From contig NZ_FOOW01000009.1 in the NCBI RefSeq assembly GCF_900113305.1, forward strand, positions 59,508 through 123,507: DNA of 64,000 bases, in the 5' to 3' direction. Shown here one piece after another: positions 30,210 to 38,855 of this stretch. The position numbers and the translations under genes are program-made. Origin of the DNA: Prevotella sp. KH2C16 (GTDB lineage: Bacteria; Bacteroidota; Bacteroidia; Bacteroidales; Bacteroidaceae). How positions within the stretch are numbered: the first letter of the stretch is position 1; each line of letters starts with the position of its first letter. The notes under the pieces are model-generated. The model searched no databases, was not told where the DNA came from, and was given only the letters and a program-made list of their open reading frames with translations.

Positions 30210-31058
30210 ATGAAAAAACTATTTGCTATCCTAATTCTTACGAGCGCATTCGCCACGGGTGCAAACGCTCAACTGCTTTACAGAATATCGGGCAACGGAC
30301 TCGAGAAAGACTCTTATATCGTGGGCATCCACAAACTCATCAACCCCCAAGGTGTGGTGCAACAGATAGCCGGCATCAAGGAGGCCATGATTGCCACCGA
30401 CCAGATGTATTTCGAGTCGACACCCGACTCGGCGTCGTATCTGAAGGAGGCGCGCGTCCTCGACGGCAGCAAGACCCTCAAGGAGGTGCTCACCCCTGGG
30501 CAATACGCCAAGCTGAACGCCTTCCTGAAAAAACACGAGGGCGTGGGACTGGAGAGCCCGCATGTGCAGAAACGCTATGGAAACCTGACTCCCCTCGCCC
30601 TGAAAGACGAACTGGAGAAGTTGCTCTTTGTGGCCAACCACATGAGTGAATACGACCCCACGCACACCTTCAACGAGTATTTCGAGGCACAGGCCAAGGT
30701 GAACAAGGAGCCCAGATATGGACTGAACGGCATCGACGAGCAGGTGGCATGCCTGAAGGAACTGCCCCTGCAGCGCCAGGCTGAAATCCTGATGGACTTC
30801 ATTGAGCACGAGGATGCCCAGCTCGGCATCATGGACAAGGTGGCGGCAGCCTTCGAGCGGCAGGACCCGGACGCCATAGCCAGGGTGAGCCCGATGACTC
30901 CCGAGACCACCCAGGCCATCGCCCAGTGGTGTGCCCGGATGCCTGAAATCATGAAGACGCCCACTCTCTTCATCGTAGATGCCGGCAAGCTCGGCGGCGA
31001 GGAAGGTCTCCTCAACCTGCTGAAGAAAGGCGGATATACTATAGAAGGCGTAAAATAA
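30210..31058 (+). CDS. TraB/GumN family protein, GX2H motifs lost
   Basis: 282 residues from ATG 30210 with a signal peptide (MKKLFAILILTSAFATGANA). The fold matches the TraB/GumN (TIKI-like) family from LLYRISGNGLEKDSYIVG onward to GEEGLLNLLKKGGYTIEGVK. The family's two metal-binding GX2H motifs are changed here: GIHK near residue 36 and DAGK near residue 262. Its tandem neighbour keeps both. It is probably a catalytically dead paralogue, perhaps a partner or inhibitor. The frame can be extended 11 codons upstream, but that would break the signal peptide. Confidence 0.82.
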   Translation: MKKLFAILILTSAFATGANAQLLYRISGNGLEKDSYIVGIHKLINPQGVVQQIAGIKEAMIATDQMYFESTPDSASYLKEARVLDGSKTLKEVLTPGQYAKLNAFLKKHEGVGLESPHVQKRYGNLTPLALKDELEKLLFVANHMSEYDPTHTFNEYFEAQAKVNKEPRYGLNGIDEQVACLKELPLQRQAEILMDFIEHEDAQLGIMDKVAAAFERQDPDAIARVSPMTPETTQAIAQWCARMPEIMKTPTLFIVDAGKLGGEEGLLNLLKKGGYTIEGVK

Positions 31059-31076
31059 CCCGTAACAAAAATAAAG

Positions 31077-31982
31077 ATGAAAAGACTGTTCACCTTCGCG
31101 CTCCTGACGGCCACATGCGTCCTCGGAGCCAACGCACAACTGCTGTACAAGATTTCAGGCAAAGGCCTAAGCAAGCCCTCCTACATCATCGGCACCTATC
31201 ACTTCTGTCCCGACACCTTCGTGGACTCCATTCCCGGACTGCGAGAGGCCATGCGCACCACCGAGGCCGTGTATGGAGAGGTCGTAAACGACTCGATGAT
31301 GCAGCCGGAAGGCCTCCAGGAGGTGCAGAAAGCACTCATGATGCCGGAGGGAAAGACTTTCACAAGCCTCTATACCAGCGAGGAGATGACACGCATCAAC
31401 GCGTTCCTCACCAAGCACATGGGAGCCGACTTTACCAACCCCATGGTCGCCCAGCAACTGGACAAGCTCTCTCCCACAGCCCTCGCCACCACCATGACGG
31501 CCATCCTCTGCACCAAGAAACAAGGCAGCCAGCTGGATGCCGCGCACACCATCGACATCTTCTTCCAGAACTGGGGTAAGGAGCAGGGCAAGAAGATAGG
31601 CGGACTGGAGACTCTGGCGTTCCAGATCAAAATGCTCTTCACAAGGCCTCTTGACCGACAGGCACAGGTGTTCCTCTGCATGGCAGACAACGAGGACTTC
31701 AACAACAAGGTGCTCGACCTCATGCTCGAAGGCTATTTCAAGCAGGACATCAAGATGATTGAAGAGTCAATCAACCTCAAGCTCAACAACTCCTGCGATG
31801 ATACGCCGGAAGAAAGGGCCGAACTCATAGACAACCGCAATGCCGACTGGCTCACCAAGATGCCGGCCATCATGAAAGCGCAGCCCACCCTCTTTGCCGT
31901 CGGAGCAGGCCATCTGGTGGGTGAGAAGGGGGTGCTCGCCCTGCTCCGGAAGGCCGGCTACACCGTGGAAGGCGTAAGATAA
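31077..31982 (+). CDS. TraB/GumN family protein, motifs intact
   Basis: 301 residues with a signal peptide (MKRLFTFALLTATCVLGANA). TraB/GumN family with both GX2H motifs: GTYH (about residue 39) and GAGH (about 278), and the C-terminal GEKGVLALLRKAGYTVEGVR. TIKI members of this superfamily are metalloproteases; bacterial GumN proteins have no settled function. It follows its paralogue by 18 bp in the same operon and shares the same overall length and C-terminus, so the pair arose by tandem duplication. Confidence 0.87.
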   Translation: MKRLFTFALLTATCVLGANAQLLYKISGKGLSKPSYIIGTYHFCPDTFVDSIPGLREAMRTTEAVYGEVVNDSMMQPEGLQEVQKALMMPEGKTFTSLYTSEEMTRINAFLTKHMGADFTNPMVAQQLDKLSPTALATTMTAILCTKKQGSQLDAAHTIDIFFQNWGKEQGKKIGGLETLAFQIKMLFTRPLDRQAQVFLCMADNEDFNNKVLDLMLEGYFKQDIKMIEESINLKLNNSCDDTPEERAELIDNRNADWLTKMPAIMKAQPTLFAVGAGHLVGEKGVLALLRKAGYTVEGVR

Positions 31983-32051
31983 CAATGTCAACTGCCACCG
32001 GGAACGAAACGAAACAGGCTGTTCCACTTATTAAATAACGGCTTTCTACTT

Positions 32052-32118
32052 GATAAAATCGGCGATTTCATCTGACAAAATCGCCGATTTTGTCGTTCAA
32101 TCTCGCCGATTTTGTCAG
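32052..32118. repeat. Intergenic repeat with ACAAAATCGGCGATTTTGT-type palindromes, copy 2
   Basis: Reverse-complement copy of the element at 22175-22241, again with three AAAATCGGCGATTT-type half-sites. It lies 70 bp after the TraB gene and before the shared terminator. Confidence 0.75.
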
Positions 32119-32140
32119 ACTAAGAACGGCCGAAAGCAAA

Positions 32141-32181
32141 AAAGGAAGCCATCCCCCTCGTTAAGGGAGATGGCTTCCTTT
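32141..32181. terminator. Bidirectional terminator between convergent operons
   Basis: Perfect 13-bp stem AAAGGAAGCCATC / GATGGCTTCCTTT (32141-32153, 32169-32181) with a short loop. It can serve both the TraB operon (plus) and the lipoprotein operon (minus). Confidence 0.85.
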
Positions 32182-32204
32182 CATATGGACCACAAACCCC
32201 GGTC

Positions 32205-34625
32205 CTACTTCGAATAGTAGTGGGCATAATTATAGAACGGCTCCGTAACCACATTGGCCGTCGTCTCACGGTAGGTGTTGCCGTATCCGTCCACAGCCTC
32301 GACGGTGATCTCCGCATTGGGATCCGTCGGAACATAGTAATAAAGATGGTTCATGATCAGATAGGCGTTCTTCTTACTGAAGAAGCTATAAGCGTTTGAC
32401 TTGGCATACTTGTGGTGATAGCCCACGGCAAAGGCATCCTGCCCCTGACTGTTGCAGCGCGTCATCTCGGTCTTCCTGCCGTTCTCCACGGCATAGACCT
32501 TCCATTTAGAGTCGGCATTGAACACATTTGCCACGACGGCTCCTTTCCCGCTGGCGATGCTCCAGTCGGCAGCATAGGTTTCGGCATTGAAGTCCGTGTC
32601 GGCTCTGAATAGTGTCATCTGCCGGGAGGATTCCCAGAAAGTACCCTTGTAGTAGCAGTCCTGCGTGTTGGTTCCGTCGAATGTGTAGATATAATATCCG
32701 TTCGGAGTGCCGCAGATGTTGATGTTCGACTGCCAGATATCCCCGCACGCCGCCGCATGACAGTGCTCCAAGATGTGCTGCCCGCCGAAGTCAATCTCGT
32801 GATTGATGGCAAAATGGGTGTGTCCGCAGAAGAGTTCGTAGCCCCCGCTGAACTGGCCGAGCAGACTCATAAACTTCGCCAGCCGCGAAGAAGAATAATG
32901 GGCACTCTCCGTCGGGAGGTTCAGCGATGCCGCGCCCGCTTTCGGCCGCGTCCCGAAAGTCAGCGGAATATGATAGCTGAGCACCACTTTCTTCGACTTG
33001 TCCACGAAGCTAAGGTCCTGTTCCAGCCATGCCATCTGCTCATCGGTCAGCTCACCGGGCTGGTAATAGGCTGCCCCGCTATAGAACCAGCAGTTGTTGA
33101 AACAGACATAGTGGACATCGCCCCGGTCGAAGGAATAGTCCGTCGGCCCGAAATTCTCCTCCCACTTGCTCTTGTAGATGGCGTTGCCATCCTGATCATG
33201 GTTGCCTATCACGGAGAACAGAATCATCGAAGAAGAGCCCAACGCCGCACGAATCTGGCTCTCGAGGGTGGCATTGTATCCGCCATAATACTGCACATCA
33301 TCGCCCATGGAGAGACCATAGACCGGAGTCCCGGCGGGCAAAGACGCTATCGTCTTCTTGATATCGGCCATGGTCTCATGGGTGAAACGATAGACATCGC
33401 TCACATCGATCTGGTTGTCATCAGCACTGGTAAAATACGGATTGTAGGCATTCGTTACCTGCGGGTCGCCAATCACGATCATCTTATAGCTGCTCTCCTT
33501 GCCGCCGGCAAGCTTCTTCAGCTTGAAGTCATATCGCGACACGCCCTCCTCGAGGGGCAGGTAGACATAGGCGGTATTGTCGGTTGCCGAGTGGGTGGGA
33601 ATCGCACAGTCGGCCGGAACGGTGTAATAGACAAACTTGGCAGCGGCATTGCGGTTAAACTCATAATGCCCCCGGGCATCGGTCTGGACGCAGGTATAGC
33701 TGTCGCTGACGACGACGCCCGGCATCGGATTTCCCTCGGTATCGGTTACGGTGCCCTCCACATCATAGGCGTTTTTCACGAATTGATCCGCCGGTACTTC
33801 TATGGTCTTGAATTCGCCGGCACCTACCGTGATATTTCCGGCCGCCACGCTATACTTCGCCCCTCCTATCGTGATGGGTATGCTGACGGAAGCAAGCTCG
33901 CCCGGATAGACTGCCACATAGAACGAAGCCGCTCCATCCGCCACCTCTACGCCGGGAGCGTCTATGCTGATACTCCCTTGAATGCCTTCCCGAAGGGCCG
34001 CGTCCTGAATGTTCAGCGACACCTTATTATATAGGTTGGCGCCGACAACCTTGCAAGCCGTTACGGCGGCATGGCCAATATCAGAAGGCAACGCAAGCAC
34101 AAACTTGAGAATCGCCATCCTGCGGCTGAAGGTCATTTTGACAGACTGCGTGGAATTAGGGTCATAAGCCGCGGTGGCATACAGCACATCGTGCGTGGTC
34201 GCACTGCCGTCGCCCGTCAACTTGCCGGTTTGGAAGTGAAGGTCGTTCGTAATTCCCCCACTCGTGTTGTAGACATTGGGATATTGTGCATAGGCATAGA
34301 TCTGGGTGGTGCTTGAGACATCCTTATCCAAACGGCCCGTAAAGTTTGCCATTGTCTTATCGCCGGCATCGGGGAAATTGACGAACTTCAGGGTTCCCCG
34401 GTTCACCGTTGCCCCCTCCAAGGTGAAAAGCGAGATAGCGTCGGTCTCCTCCCAGGCAGCAGCAACATCAGCTCCCACCTCGGAATATCCTACGCGCGTA
34501 GAGGCAATCTTGCAGGCCGTGATGTCTACCGGCTGCGAGCCCTCCGTACTTCTTAACTTGTCTTCTGCATTTGAACAACTGGCCATCAATACCATTGCCA
34601 TTACCGAATATAATATTTTTTTCAT
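32205..34625 (-). CDS. Lipoprotein: fimbrillin-like N-terminus fused to calcineurin-like phosphoesterase
   Basis: About 806 residues from ATG 34625 (MKKILYSVMAMVLMASCSNAED, lipobox Cys about 17); the ATG at 34634 is possible. Residues about 20-280 are fimbrillin-like (TRVGYSEVG, AAWEETDAISLF, FTGRLDKD, MTFSRRMAILKFVL). Next is a carboxypeptidase-regulatory-like beta domain (YDVEGTVTDTEGNPMPGVVV), then the metallophosphoesterase core with IGDPQV, GDDVQYYGG, IGNHDQDG, SYHIPLTF and GHTHFA, all metal ligands present, and a C-terminal beta domain. The acidic residues after Cys suggest surface display. Last gene of its operon. Substrate unknown. Confidence 0.82.
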   Translation of the reverse strand: MKKILYSVMAMVLMASCSNAEDKLRSTEGSQPVDITACKIASTRVGYSEVGADVAAAWEETDAISLFTLEGATVNRGTLKFVNFPDAGDKTMANFTGRLDKDVSSTTQIYAYAQYPNVYNTSGGITNDLHFQTGKLTGDGSATTHDVLYATAAYDPNSTQSVKMTFSRRMAILKFVLALPSDIGHAAVTACKVVGANLYNKVSLNIQDAALREGIQGSISIDAPGVEVADGAASFYVAVYPGELASVSIPITIGGAKYSVAAGNITVGAGEFKTIEVPADQFVKNAYDVEGTVTDTEGNPMPGVVVSDSYTCVQTDARGHYEFNRNAAAKFVYYTVPADCAIPTHSATDNTAYVYLPLEEGVSRYDFKLKKLAGGKESSYKMIVIGDPQVTNAYNPYFTSADDNQIDVSDVYRFTHETMADIKKTIASLPAGTPVYGLSMGDDVQYYGGYNATLESQIRAALGSSSMILFSVIGNHDQDGNAIYKSKWEENFGPTDYSFDRGDVHYVCFNNCWFYSGAAYYQPGELTDEQMAWLEQDLSFVDKSKKVVLSYHIPLTFGTRPKAGAASLNLPTESAHYSSSRLAKFMSLLGQFSGGYELFCGHTHFAINHEIDFGGQHILEHCHAAACGDIWQSNINICGTPNGYYIYTFDGTNTQDCYYKGTFWESSRQMTLFRADTDFNAETYAADWSIASGKGAVVANVFNADSKWKVYAVENGRKTEMTRCNSQGQDAFAVGYHHKYAKSNAYSFFSKKNAYLIMNHLYYYVPTDPNAEITVEAVDGYGNTYRETTANVVTEPFYNYAHYYSK

Positions 34626-34653
34626 TTGCGTCATTATTAAAGCCTTGATAGGG

Positions 34654-36525
34654 TTAGTTATCGCCACCAATCGTAATTTCCCTGTAGCCGTCGGCCGTGC
34701 GCTTCATTACGATGTCGCCTTGGTAAGTGATGGCATAGGCGCCCCAGTTAGGCTTCGGTGCTCCAAGACTCTCCGGCTCGCGGATGATATAACTCGCACT
34801 TGGAACCGGCCCTGTATATCGCATTACCTGTAGCCCCACGACTCGCAGCTTTGCACTGAGATTCTGGTAACCATTGGTGCCATTGGCATACCAGGAGACC
34901 TTCGTGGTATGCCCTGCGACAGTTACATCGCCACGATACCACCAATATCCCGTTCCTCCAGTCCACGCATATTGGAAATCCCAATGCGTTGAAGTACTCG
35001 TATTATAGAACTCCGGCATCAAATTGGCATACTGCCCCGCATAGGTTCCCGTATAGAGACGCTGGTTCTTGCTATTACTCTGATTCGTATCTATAAAGAA
35101 ATAGACATTGGCAGACATCTTGGAATAGTCAACCTCCGCGCTGCCTTTGGTCCTCAAGTTCTCGTAAAGGCCCCGCATGGAAAGGTTCTGCCTATGGGTA
35201 CCGGCCTGATAGATACCGGCAATGCTGCTGCCGCCAGACTGATAGTCAATCTCCATTTCCTGCTTATTCCCGTAGTCAACACCCTCCTTCACGATGTCGT
35301 TTGTGGCGCCATCGCCGGGCGTCGTACCGATGGCAGACCATGTATTGTCGTGAATATTGGTGCCCACTCCCGTAATTGTAGCATCTCCCGTCGTATAGAA
35401 AACCTTGAACGCCGTCATATCCCATGTGCCGGCGAAGTCCTTGTCCTCAATCTGGGTGATGTCCACCGTCGTGGTGCTGCTTCCATTGGTAAAGCTCAAG
35501 GTTGCCTGACGGGGAGCTCCCGTGGTGTTTGCGTCAGCGGAGAGGGTTACATGGGTTCCATCGGAGGATACATTCAACCAGTCGGAACCTTCCTCGGGCT
35601 CCCTTGCGACGGATGCTATCTTATAGTTCTTGCAGTCAATGACCTTACTCCAGGCTGCATCGGGTATCCACAGCTTGATGTCTTCAATAGACGAGGCATT
35701 GCGGGAGACGGTGTAGAGCTTGCCCGCCTCAAGCGTTGCACTATGCGTAACCAGCAGATTACCGTAAGTCGTGCCGTCAACGGTAACATCGGCGCAGAGC
35801 TCTTTTACTGTGCCGGGATAGAGTGCGGCATAGACGGTAACCTCAGTCCCATTGACCGGAGCGGCGGTAAGCGTGATATTGCCCGTCTTCAAATCAGAGA
35901 AAGTATTTGTGTTTCCATTCCATACAACGGAAGTCGGAAGCCCTGTCCCCTTCAATGTAACGGTAGCTGTATTGCCGGTTGCTGCCACAGGCAAGATAAC
36001 CGTTGCCTTGAGGAAGCTCATCTGATGGTCGAAGTGCATATGGATGGGAGATGTCCCGGAAGGCTCATAGTTGCCGTTACCCGTAAGAATGTCATACTTC
36101 CCGAGGTCTGCGGCCACACCTGTCTGGGTAGACCATTCGAAAGTTGCACCGGTTCCGGAAACCGTCGAACTGGCCGTTTTTACGCAGGCACTCACCTCTG
36201 AACTTTGCGTCAGCGGCGTGTCGAAAGTACCCGTGAAGTTAGCTTTATGGACATCACTCTGTATTTGGGAGACTGTAAAGTTACCTGTATTCGTCGAACT
36301 GGAAACTACCGCAAAGAGGGCATCGCTCGATTCCCATGCAACCTTTAATCTCTCCGCTCCTTCCGTATAAGGTGTAAACGATACACGCGTCCCCTCATCC
36401 ATACCTGCCGAAATCGTAACGCCTGGGGTCTTCGAGCCTCCCGTTGTATTGGCAAGCTCATCGGAGGAGCACCCTCCCAAGAGGATTAGAGAAGCCGCAG
36501 CGAGAAAGATTTTCCTTAATACCAT
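34654..36525 (-). CDS. Fimbrillin/BACON-domain surface lipoprotein
   Basis: 623 residues with lipobox SLILLGGCSSDEL (Cys about 19) and an acidic export-like signal. Residues about 35-280 follow the Bacteroidales fimbrillin pattern (TRVSFTPY, VAWESSDALFAV, ANFTGTF, MHFDHQMSFLKATVIL). A BACON-like domain follows (SDWLNVSSDGTHVTLSADAN, TGAPRQATLSFTNG, TVDITQIED). The last 220 residues start DFAGTWDM and have no family known to me. The same order of parts is found in the protein at 38856. It begins 10 bp inside the preceding small gene, so translation is probably coupled. Confidence 0.78.
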   Translation of the reverse strand: MVLRKIFLAAASLILLGGCSSDELANTTGGSKTPGVTISAGMDEGTRVSFTPYTEGAERLKVAWESSDALFAVVSSSTNTGNFTVSQIQSDVHKANFTGTFDTPLTQSSEVSACVKTASSTVSGTGATFEWSTQTGVAADLGKYDILTGNGNYEPSGTSPIHMHFDHQMSFLKATVILPVAATGNTATVTLKGTGLPTSVVWNGNTNTFSDLKTGNITLTAAPVNGTEVTVYAALYPGTVKELCADVTVDGTTYGNLLVTHSATLEAGKLYTVSRNASSIEDIKLWIPDAAWSKVIDCKNYKIASVAREPEEGSDWLNVSSDGTHVTLSADANTTGAPRQATLSFTNGSSTTTVDITQIEDKDFAGTWDMTAFKVFYTTGDATITGVGTNIHDNTWSAIGTTPGDGATNDIVKEGVDYGNKQEMEIDYQSGGSSIAGIYQAGTHRQNLSMRGLYENLRTKGSAEVDYSKMSANVYFFIDTNQSNSKNQRLYTGTYAGQYANLMPEFYNTSTSTHWDFQYAWTGGTGYWWYRGDVTVAGHTTKVSWYANGTNGYQNLSAKLRVVGLQVMRYTGPVPSASYIIREPESLGAPKPNWGAYAITYQGDIVMKRTADGYREITIGGDN

Positions 36526-36749
36526 ACTCCGCCCTCCTCTTGCTCTCCTTCCTTGGCAAACGGACTGGCATCCATTTCCTTGGAATTGTAGTTATCACCA
36601 TCGATATCGCCTCCATTGCCGACATCGTCAATAGATCCATAGCACAGTTCCTCATCTTCCAAGATGTTGAGAATCTTACATCTGGGGCAAGTGTATTCCC
36701 TGTGTCCATGCTGTCCATGCTGTTGTGTTATCATGATTTCTCTCATCAT
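36516..36749 (-). CDS. Small acidic protein preceding a fimbrillin/BACON lipoprotein
   Basis: 77 residues, no signal peptide. Residues 19-39 (YTCPRCKILN then ILEDEELCYGS) align without gaps to residues 20-40 of the 72-residue protein at 40743, sharing Y, P, R, K, E, L, C and S. Both end in an acidic, aromatic tail (here SPFAKEGEQEEGGVWY). The gene overlaps the next lipoprotein start by 10 bp. Its position, paralogy and coupling argue that it is real. Starts at codons 1, 2 or 6 (M) are possible. Function unknown; a leader, chaperone or peptide precursor could be considered. Confidence 0.68.
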   Translation of the reverse strand: MMREIMITQQHGQHGHREYTCPRCKILNILEDEELCYGSIDDVGNGGDIDGDNYNSKEMDASPFAKEGEQEEGGVWY

Positions 36750-36769
36750 AATAGTATATTACGCCTAAA

Positions 36770-38656
36770 TTACCTGTCCACTACAGGACGGGCCGTCATC
36801 GGCATCACTTCTATATTCTTCATCTCAGACGACGGCATCCGATAAGCCTTCGCACCTGCGGCATTCGCATAAGAAGAAATCCGGCTGTCGGCATTATAGA
36901 AGACATCCTTATCGAAGGCCAGCCCGCATGCCTTGTAGACACGCTCCATGATGAGATAGCGGGACCACGCATTGAAATAGGGACGGTTATCTGCCATGCA
37001 GCTCAACGACTCCGGGCGCCATACTCCTTTCTCATAGCCATACGCTCCCTCGTAAAGTCCTTCACCGGAATATCCCTTGTCTTTCATCCAGTCCCAGCCA
37101 TAATTATCCTCGCTGGAGGTAACATTGAGGGAGAAAGGCACGCTGTACAAATGCTCCCTGCCCAAGGAAAGTTTATCCCATATACCTATGCTCGTGCCCA
37201 GGGTGTAATATTCATCGCCCAGACGGCCGATGCCATGCCCGCCAAACTCGTGGACAACGATGCTCGTCCAGGTTCCCGTATTCTTCGGGGCACCCACATT
37301 GTTGCTCCAGGCACGCGTTCTGGGGAAGGTGGGCACCATGGCATAGCTCTGTCCGTTAGACTTGCTGTGGCACATGCCCGCATAGCGCGTGTCATTAATC
37401 AGCATCAGGATGGCCGTATTCGTGATGCTTCCCGTAAACGAACCCTTACCGTTCAGGTCTGGACAATACTGCTTCACGAAGTTATAGACCTTGTTTTCAT
37501 CCTTCACGCCCATATAGGAATAGCTGTTATCGCCCGGCCCCCAGCCTGCGCCGAAGTAGGTATCACGCTCGGTTGCCACCTTCTTGCTGCTGGTGTCATC
37601 GGTATAGATATCCGCTCCGGCATCTTTTGAGGCAGCCGCAATGAAGTAGACATTAAAGTCGTCTTTCATGCGGTTATACGGTTCGACGGTGAAGAGCTTG
37701 TCCATCGCGGCCTTGGCATCGGCATAGAACTGGCCGCCCGACCTCTTCATGCCAGCCAGCTGATAGCCCTCTGGAATCACGACCAAGGTAAAAGCCTTGG
37801 CGCCCGTTGCCGTATGATAGGTAATCACTTCGCCGTCGGCATAGAATTCCGACGCGTCCTTTACCCAGTCGTCGGGCGCCTCTTCCGGTCCTTGTATGAC
37901 TTTCATCTCCCCGGCGGCCAATGGCGGAAGCGCAGATTTCAGGGTATATCTGTAGCCATCCTTATACCTCATTGCTATCTTTCCGTCGTCTGGAAGGGCT
38001 CCGTAGCAATAAGTCGCCTTGCCGGCAGCATCATAAATATAAGACGGCGTGGTGTCCGTCTCATCCCAGGCGAGGTCTTTAAGTGAGGTCAGCTTGGTAA
38101 AGCTGGCCTTCATATTCTCCACATAGGCCTCGCTGCTGCAGCCTGTAATCTTGACCAGCGAGGTCTTACGCTGGTCGAGGCGCATGGTAATCGTGATGGT
38201 CTGGCCGGACTTCGTGTAGCTCCCCGACGGGGTATAGACCACATCGCCCTTCGTGGTACCCTGCAGCTTGCCGCCGGCAAGAGACAGGGAGCCAGCCGAC
38301 GCATAGAGGCCCGTTACCGTTCCGTTTGCCGCAAAGCCGGCAGAACTCTGTCCTACGGGCTCAATGGAAAACTGTTTACCAGACGCGGAATAGGTGAGCT
38401 GGTAGGCATTCGACTCCTCGCCGTCGAGGATGATATAGATTTTGTCGCCGTTTTCCCAGGCTCCAGTCTCGGGCAACATACGGGAAGCCGCGCCAACCGT
38501 TGCATTCACGACCAGCTTGTAGCCAGTCAAATCGCTCGTGCGCTCCACCGGAGTCTCGCTGATAGTTTCCTCGCTTTCAGAGCATGCAGCGAGAAGAAGC
38601 AGGCAAAGCAATACTGCCGCGCCGCGGAATATTAGTTTTCTCATATGTTCAGTCAT
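36770..38656 (-). CDS. M64-type (IgA peptidase-like) zinc metallopeptidase lipoprotein
   Basis: 628 residues with lipobox LLCLLLLAACSE; MRKL at 38644 is an alternative start to MTEH at 38656. The N-terminal half is a beta-rich fimbrillin-like region (about 40-265). The peptidase half carries GAKAFTLVVIPEGY, then VVHEFGGHGIGRLGDEY (about 466-482), the zinc motif of the M64 family followed by the downstream Asp. As read here the two His are spaced H-E-F-G-G-H, one residue more than classic HExxH; some Bacteroidales members share this. It heads an operon with a promoter at 38703 and regulatory boxes at 38769. Confidence 0.83.
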   Translation of the reverse strand: MTEHMRKLIFRGAAVLLCLLLLAACSESEETISETPVERTSDLTGYKLVVNATVGAASRMLPETGAWENGDKIYIILDGEESNAYQLTYSASGKQFSIEPVGQSSAGFAANGTVTGLYASAGSLSLAGGKLQGTTKGDVVYTPSGSYTKSGQTITITMRLDQRKTSLVKITGCSSEAYVENMKASFTKLTSLKDLAWDETDTTPSYIYDAAGKATYCYGALPDDGKIAMRYKDGYRYTLKSALPPLAAGEMKVIQGPEEAPDDWVKDASEFYADGEVITYHTATGAKAFTLVVIPEGYQLAGMKRSGGQFYADAKAAMDKLFTVEPYNRMKDDFNVYFIAAASKDAGADIYTDDTSSKKVATERDTYFGAGWGPGDNSYSYMGVKDENKVYNFVKQYCPDLNGKGSFTGSITNTAILMLINDTRYAGMCHSKSNGQSYAMVPTFPRTRAWSNNVGAPKNTGTWTSIVVHEFGGHGIGRLGDEYYTLGTSIGIWDKLSLGREHLYSVPFSLNVTSSEDNYGWDWMKDKGYSGEGLYEGAYGYEKGVWRPESLSCMADNRPYFNAWSRYLIMERVYKACGLAFDKDVFYNADSRISSYANAAGAKAYRMPSSEMKNIEVMPMTARPVVDR

Positions 38657-38702
38657 TGTTGTTTTTTAATAGATTCTGAAATATTGGATAGCGTAATTAT
38701 TG

Positions 38703-38733
38703 CAAAGGTAGTCTTTTTTCATCCAACTTCAAA
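38703..38733 (-). promoter_or_regulatory. Promoter of the M64 lipoprotein operon
   Basis: On the minus strand TTTG (38733-38730), 19-bp spacer, TACCTTTG (38710-38703), 46 bp before the ATG. Confidence 0.75.
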
Positions 38734-38768
38734 GACAATGCCATCTTTTTTCTTCAAAAGAACGAAGG

Positions 38769-38789
38769 TTGCGCAACGATATTGCGCAA
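38769..38789. promoter_or_regulatory. Paired TTGCGCAA boxes upstream of the M64 operon
   Basis: Two perfect 8-bp palindromes TTGCGCAA (38769-38776, 38782-38789), 13 bp apart start to start, lying 35 bp upstream of the -33 element. The same layout recurs upstream of 40961 and at 10667. Confidence 0.65.
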
Positions 38790-38804
38790 ACGGCATTACA
38801 GCAG

Positions 38805-38836
38805 AAAGGGGAGAAAGCCTGCGCCTTCTCCCCTTT
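38805..38836 (-). terminator. Probable terminator of the lipoprotein gene ending at 38856
   Basis: 11-bp stem AAAGGGGAGAA / TTCTCCCCTTT (38805-38815, 38826-38836); a weak T run follows on the minus strand. Confidence 0.6.
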
Positions 38837-38855
38837 GGTTGGAAATTGTTTATCA

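Noticed and set aside
32757..34034. Long plus-strand frame opposite the phosphoesterase lipoprotein (425 codons); likewise 38769-40946
   Set aside because: Shadows of GC-biased codons of the minus-strand lipoprotein genes; no domain or signal is seen.
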